A stretch of DNA of 8,840 bases from Hyphomonadaceae bacterium UBA4763 (lineage in GTDB: Bacteria > Pseudomonadota > Alphaproteobacteria > Caulobacterales > Aquidulcibacteraceae): the NCBI GenBank assembly GCA_002403455.1, contig DHHV01000054.1, forward strand, positions 5,299-14,138, written 5' to 3'. Positions 5,477 to 8,840 of this stretch are shown in pieces (within the stretch, counting starts at the first letter, position 1; each line of letters starts with the position of its first letter). The translations under genes were made by a program, and so were the position numbers. The notes beneath the pieces are model-generated. The model was not told the DNA's origin, ran no database searches, and saw only the letters and a list, made by a program, of their open reading frames with translations.

Positions 5477-6343
5477 ATGCGTCGAGACGAAACAAAAAAT
5501 ATCCGGTCGGGCGGTCGAGGGACCACGCTGTTGCTGGCCGCTGGCCTGGGCGCGGCCCTGATTGTCGCCGGGTGTCAAAACGGTCGGCGCGAGCGTTTGC
5601 AATTCGTCGAGCAACCTGTCGAGCAATTATACTTGACCGGCGCGCGGTTCGTTGATCGCCGGCAATGGCCAGAGGCTGTCCAGACCTTTCAAGAGGTCGA
5701 GCGGCAATTTCCATTCTCCGAATGGGCGCGACGTGGACAAATCATGCTGGCTTATTCGCATTACCGCGCCAAGGAATATGAAGAGGCGATTGCCGCCGCC
5801 CAGAACTTCATCAGCCTATATCCCGGCAATCCGAGCGCCGCTTATGCCTATTATTTGATCGGCATTTGCAATTTTGACCAGATTTTGGACGTATCGCGCG
5901 ATCAGGCCTCGACGGCAGCAGCCTTGCGCGCCTTTAACGACGTCATCCAGCGTTTCCCTGAAACCGCCTACGCGCGCGATTCGCAGGTAAAATTGGATTT
6001 GGCGCGCGATCAATTGGCGGGTCGGGAAATGGCGGTTGGCCGGTTTTATCTGCGCTCAGGGCAAACCCTGTCCGCCATCAATCGGTTCAAGACCGTGATC
6101 GACGTGTTTGAAACCACCACCCACACCGAAGAAGCGCTGCACCGATTGGTGGAAGCCTATTTGACGTTGGGCGTCCGCGATGAGGCCAACCGCATCGCCG
6201 CCGTGTTGGGCTATAATTACCCGGATGGAGCCTGGTATGAGCGCTCCTATGGCCTCGTGACCGGCGAGAGCAACGCCATTTTGCCGCCGCCGGGATCGAA
6301 GAAAAGCGGGTTTTTCAAGCGCGCCTTCGGCTGGATTTTCTGA
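5477..6343 (+). CDS. bamD: BamD (ComL/YfiO) outer-membrane assembly lipoprotein
   Basis: BamD is the essential lipoprotein of the BAM complex, which inserts beta-barrel proteins into the outer membrane. From the ATG at 5477 (GAGGG four bases upstream; an upstream GTG at 5453 would add eight residues) the protein is 288 residues. A lipoprotein signal peptide has basic residues at the start, a hydrophobic core TLLLAAGLGAALIV and a lipobox VAGC with lipidated Cys33; the following Gln fits outer-membrane sorting. TPR-like helices follow, with GARFVDRRQWPEAVQTFQEV, QFPFSEWARRGQIMLAYSHY, then AYAYYLIGICNFDQI and a later AINRFKTVIDVFETTTHTEE, all typical of BamD. The C-terminus is short and basic/aromatic. 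In most alphaproteobacteria bamD lies between lpxC and recN; neither is present here. Confidence 0.93.
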   Translation: MRRDETKNIRSGGRGTTLLLAAGLGAALIVAGCQNGRRERLQFVEQPVEQLYLTGARFVDRRQWPEAVQTFQEVERQFPFSEWARRGQIMLAYSHYRAKEYEEAIAAAQNFISLYPGNPSAAYAYYLIGICNFDQILDVSRDQASTAAALRAFNDVIQRFPETAYARDSQVKLDLARDQLAGREMAVGRFYLRSGQTLSAINRFKTVIDVFETTTHTEEALHRLVEAYLTLGVRDEANRIAAVLGYNYPDGAWYERSYGLVTGESNAILPPPGSKKSGFFKRAFGWIF

Positions 6344-6482
6344 CCCCGCCCCCCAAACGCCTATGTGACAAATGGGCAACAGGCCATTCATCACAGCCAT
6401 TGTCACGCGACCGCGACTTGTGTTTGAGGCAATCAAGCTCATCTCATGTAGCTGTAGTTAACTGTTTGTGGATTATTTCGAC
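6344..6482. repeat. bamD-DUF2147 intergenic region with imperfect inverted repeat
   Basis: GTGACAAATGGGC (6365-6377) and GCCATTGTCAC (6396-6406) can pair over about 11 bases with small bulges, around an 18-base loop. It starts about 20 bases after the bamD stop and could be a 3' end hairpin or a binding site. No T-run follows, so an intrinsic terminator is not well supported. The repeat is clear; the function is unknown. Confidence 0.4.
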
Positions 6483-6992
6483 ATGCCTGCGCGCTGGCGA
6501 TATCGGAGTTTGGGGGCGGCGCTCGCGTTGATGGCGCTGGCTTTTGGCAACGCGCCGGTCGCGGCCGCTGACGCGCGCGCCGCCGCCACGCCCATAGCGG
6601 CGATCGAAGAAGGCTCCGTCTGGCAAACGCAAAATCAAGAAATCCGCGTCCAGATTAAGAAATGCGATGATGGCGCGCTGTGCGGCGCGATCGTGTGGCT
6701 CGCCAGTGAGGCCGCCGACGCCGGGCGCGCCGTCGGGCGCAAAGCCAAGCGCGGTTTTTTGTTGCTGACGGGGTTTTTCCCAACGGGCGATGGCTTGCGC
6801 GATGGCCGGATTGTCGATCCGCGCTCGGGCCGCGCTTATAAATCGCGCGTCAAAGTGATCGATTCGCAATCGATCCGCGTCGAGGGCTGCGTCGCCGTTC
6901 TCTGCCGCGGACAGGTGTGGACGCGGGTTGACGACGACAACGCGGCCGTCGACGGCATGGCCATGCCGCTGGAGAGCCAGTCGGCGATGTGA
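6483..6992 (+). CDS. secreted DUF2147-family protein
   Basis: This 169-residue protein begins with a signal peptide: basic residues RWRYR, a hydrophobic core LGAALALMALAFG and probable cleavage near VAAADA (about 27-31). The mature part has the DUF2147 pattern: SVWQTQNQEIRVQIKKCDDG (45-64), LCGAIVWL (66-73), LLTGFFPTGDGLRDGRIVDP (94-113), SGRAYKSRVKV (115-125) and GCVAVLCRGQVWTRV (135-149). Four cysteines (61, 67, 136, 141) could form two disulfides in the periplasm. The molecular function of this family is not established. I chose the ATG at 6483, with GGA about 10 bases upstream; a GTG at 6468 has no ribosome-binding site. The stop is only 8 bp from the stop of the convergent aminotransferase. 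It follows bamD on the same strand, but the 139-base gap suggests its own promoter. Confidence 0.85.
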   Translation: MPARWRYRSLGAALALMALAFGNAPVAAADARAAATPIAAIEEGSVWQTQNQEIRVQIKKCDDGALCGAIVWLASEAADAGRAVGRKAKRGFLLLTGFFPTGDGLRDGRIVDPRSGRAYKSRVKVIDSQSIRVEGCVAVLCRGQVWTRVDDDNAAVDGMAMPLESQSAM

Positions 6993-7000
6993 TCACGCCG

Positions 7001-8224
7001 TCAGCGCAGGCTGGCGCAAAACCGTTGGATACGCGCGCAAGCCTCCGTCAGCAATTCCGTCGACGTCGCATAAGAGAGCCGGAACGCCGGCGACAGCCCA
7101 AAAGCCTCGCCATGCACGACGGCGATGTCTTCGGCTTCCAACAACGCTTCGCAAAAATCCTGATCCGTCTGGATTTCCCGCCCATCCGGCGTGCGCTTGC
7201 CGATCACGCCGGCCAGCGAGGGATAGACATAAAACGCGCCTTGCGGAACCGGGCAGTCGATGCCTGCGGCGGCGTTTAGGCCTGCGACCACGAGATCGCG
7301 GCGGCGCTGAAACACGGCGCATCGTTCGGCGATAAAATCCTGCGGCCCCGACAACGCAGCCACCGCCGCCCATTGACTGATCGAGCTTGGGTTCGAGGTT
7401 GTCTGCGACATCACTTTGGCCATGGCGCGGATCAATTCGGGCGGTCCGCCGGCATAACCGATCCGCCAACCTGTCATCGAATAGGATTTCGAGACGCCAT
7501 TCATGGTCAAAATGCGCGGATAAAGGTCCGGCGCAACCGCCGCCAAAGTTGCAAAAGCCCGGCCGTCAAACAACAAATGCTCATACATGTCATCGACCAG
7601 GATCAAAGCGTGCGGATAGCTGCGCAGTACATCGGCGAGCGCTGCCAATTCTTCCGCCTCATAGGCCGCGCCAGACGGATTGCCGGGCGAATTGAGGATC
7701 AACCAGCGCGTTTTCGACGACATCGCCGCATCGAGCGCAGCAGGGGTGAGCTTGTACCCCGTCTCAACGCTGGTGGCGGCAAAAACCGGCGTGCCGCCAA
7801 CCATGATCGCCATGTCCGGATAGGAAACCCAATAAGGCGTCGGGATGACGATCTCATCGCCCGGATCAACGCTCGCCATCAGCGCGTTGTAAATGACGGC
7901 TTTGCCGCCCGGGCTGACATTGATCTGCGCTGGCCCATAGGGAAGGGCGTTCTCGCGCGCGAATTTGGCGGCAATCGCCTGTTTCAATTCGGCAATGCCG
8001 TCGACGGCGGTGTATTTCGTCTTGCCGCCTTGGATCGCTGCGATCGCCGCCGCTTTGATTGAGTCGGGCGTGTCGAAATCCGGCTCGCCAGCCGACAGCG
8101 AGATGATCTTGCGCCCTTGCGCGGCGAGTTCGCTCGCTTTTTGCGTGATCGCCAAAGTCGGCGAGGGCTTGACCCGGGCAAGGGTCGCTGATTGCAGCGG
8201 GCGGGCGTGAAATTGGTCGGGCAT
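7001..8224 (-). CDS. aspC: class I pyridoxal-phosphate aminotransferase, probable aspartate aminotransferase
   Basis: This fold-type I enzyme probably transfers the amino group of aspartate to 2-oxoglutarate; members of this alphaproteobacterial subgroup (type Ib) may also use prephenate. From the ATG at 8224 (GGGAAAG about 8 bases upstream) it is 407 residues, close to the usual 400, and starts in the family segment SATLARVKPSPT. A TTG at 8323 would give an unlikely N-terminal extension. Motifs: LSAGEPDFDTP (43-53), YTAVDGIAELKQAI (71-84), PTPYWVSYPDM (128-138), LNSPGNPSG (177-185, Asn182), LVDDMYEHL (209-217, Asp contacting the pyridine nitrogen), NGVSKSYSMTGWRIGY (242-257, Lys246 forming the Schiff base) and FRLSYA (381-386, Arg382 binding the substrate carboxylate). 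All key residues are present. It lies 111 bases downstream of purQ on the same strand. Confidence 0.9.
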   Translation of the reverse strand: MPDQFHARPLQSATLARVKPSPTLAITQKASELAAQGRKIISLSAGEPDFDTPDSIKAAAIAAIQGGKTKYTAVDGIAELKQAIAAKFARENALPYGPAQINVSPGGKAVIYNALMASVDPGDEIVIPTPYWVSYPDMAIMVGGTPVFAATSVETGYKLTPAALDAAMSSKTRWLILNSPGNPSGAAYEAEELAALADVLRSYPHALILVDDMYEHLLFDGRAFATLAAVAPDLYPRILTMNGVSKSYSMTGWRIGYAGGPPELIRAMAKVMSQTTSNPSSISQWAAVAALSGPQDFIAERCAVFQRRRDLVVAGLNAAAGIDCPVPQGAFYVYPSLAGVIGKRTPDGREIQTDQDFCEALLEAEDIAVVHGEAFGLSPAFRLSYATSTELLTEACARIQRFCASLR

Positions 8225-8335
8225 CAGGGCTTTCCCAGAAAAATGCGGTGCGCAAGCCGATAACGCAGGCATGGCAAGTTCATTCCCGCCGCGCAAGCAT
8301 TTCGCGATCGGCGTCTCGCGCAACCAGCAATCTGC
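8225..8335. other. purQ-aminotransferase intergenic gap
   Basis: This 111-base GC-rich spacer lies between purQ and the aminotransferase on the same strand. The aminotransferase frame is open upstream of its ATG through this gap to a TTG at 8323, but that extension has no resemblance to the family. No hairpin with a T-run was seen, so read-through from purQ is possible. Confidence 0.4.
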
Positions 8336-8840
8336 CTAACCAATCCGCGCCAGCAAGCTCTGAAAAAGGGCAATGCCGTCGGTGCGGCGGGCTTGCGCAT
8401 CCACGGCGCGTTCGGGATGCGGCATCAGACCGAGCACATTGCCGCGCGCATTGGTGATCCCGGCGATGCGGTGCTGCGCGCCATTAATCGGGGTGGCATA
8501 ACGGAACGCGATTCGGCCCTCGCCCTCCAGCCGCGCCAAGGTCTCGTCGTCCGCCGCATAATTACCGTCGGCATGCGCAACAGGCAGGACCGGCCGCGCG
8601 CCCAGCGCATAGCTTTGCGTGAAAGCTGTGTGCGGATTGGCGATCTCGAGCGCGACCGGCGCGCAAATAAACCGCATCCCGGCATTGCGCAGCAGCGCGC
8701 CAGGCAGCATCCCGGCTTCGGTCAGGATCTGAAAGCCGTTGCAAATCCCCAGCACAAAGCGCCCTTCATCGGCGCGGGCCTTCACCGCCGCCGTGATCGG
8801 CGACAACGCCGCCATCGCTCCGCAGCGCAGATAATCGCCA
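8336..8840 (-). CDS. purQ: PurQ, glutaminase subunit of phosphoribosylformylglycinamidine synthase (5' end missing)
   Basis: PurQ is the class I glutamine amidotransferase subunit that feeds ammonia to PurL in the fourth step of de novo purine synthesis, acting with PurS. The gene runs off the right edge; the visible 167 codons begin in GDYLRCGAMAA, the conserved segment that normally follows about 50-55 residues. The nucleophile Cys sits in LGICNGFQILTEAG (about 8730-8770), the His and Glu of the triad in LMPHPERAVD, and QRWR-like PurQ-specific loops are replaced by the family segment RFICAPVALEI. No upstream purS could be seen because the window ends. The stop is TAG. Confidence 0.93.
   Translation of the reverse strand, partial: GDYLRCGAMAALSPITAAVKARADEGRFVLGICNGFQILTEAGMLPGALLRNAGMRFICAPVALEIANPHTAFTQSYALGARPVLPVAHADGNYAADDETLARLEGEGRIAFRYATPINGAQHRIAGITNARGNVLGLMPHPERAVDAQARRTDGIALFQSLLARIG

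Noticed and set aside
5201..5714. Minus-strand frames across the regulator-bamD promoter region
   Set aside because: Low-complexity Arg/Ser/His-rich translations overlapping the start of bamD antisense; no motif or start signal.

Overview
The window looks like chromosomal DNA of an alphaproteobacterium. The evidence is a GC-rich background, a ddl-ftsQ-ftsA division cluster, a regulator of the type common in Rhizobiales and Caulobacterales (PraR-like HTH), an alphaproteobacterial DUF2147 protein, and BamD. The genus cannot be fixed from the sequence alone. No tRNA, rRNA, CRISPR array, transposase or integrase was found.

Layout from left to right: the 3' end of engB (+); an AT-rich island (about 263-1290) holding one membrane-protein gene (-) that resembles the SLATT family of predicted pore-forming conflict effectors; a tightly packed ddl-ftsQ-ftsA operon (- strand, transcribed right to left, with overlapping genes); a PraR/XRE-type regulator with an Asn-Gly-His-rich tail (-); a divergent promoter region carrying a perfect 10-bp inverted repeat; bamD (+) and a secreted DUF2147 protein (+); then, convergent with these and only 8 bp away, a class I aminotransferase (-) and the 3' two-thirds or so of purQ (-).

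How the genes work together: Ddl makes the D-Ala-D-Ala dipeptide for peptidoglycan, FtsQ is a core divisome scaffold, and FtsA tethers FtsZ to the membrane. They form one envelope and division operon. BamD, also an envelope-assembly gene, normally lies just beyond ftsZ-lpxC in alphaproteobacterial dcw clusters. Here ftsZ, lpxC, murB and recN are all missing from their usual places, so the cluster is rearranged. EngB, PurQ and the aminotransferase are housekeeping genes.

The most interesting region is the AT-rich island. It sits where ftsZ would be expected, encodes an orphan SLATT-like protein with no recognisable partner in the window, and is bracketed by a weak imperfect direct repeat. Second in interest are the unusual FtsA (a degenerate phosphate-binding loop and an atypical C-terminus) and the regulator with its His/Asn/Gly tail and its palindromic upstream region.
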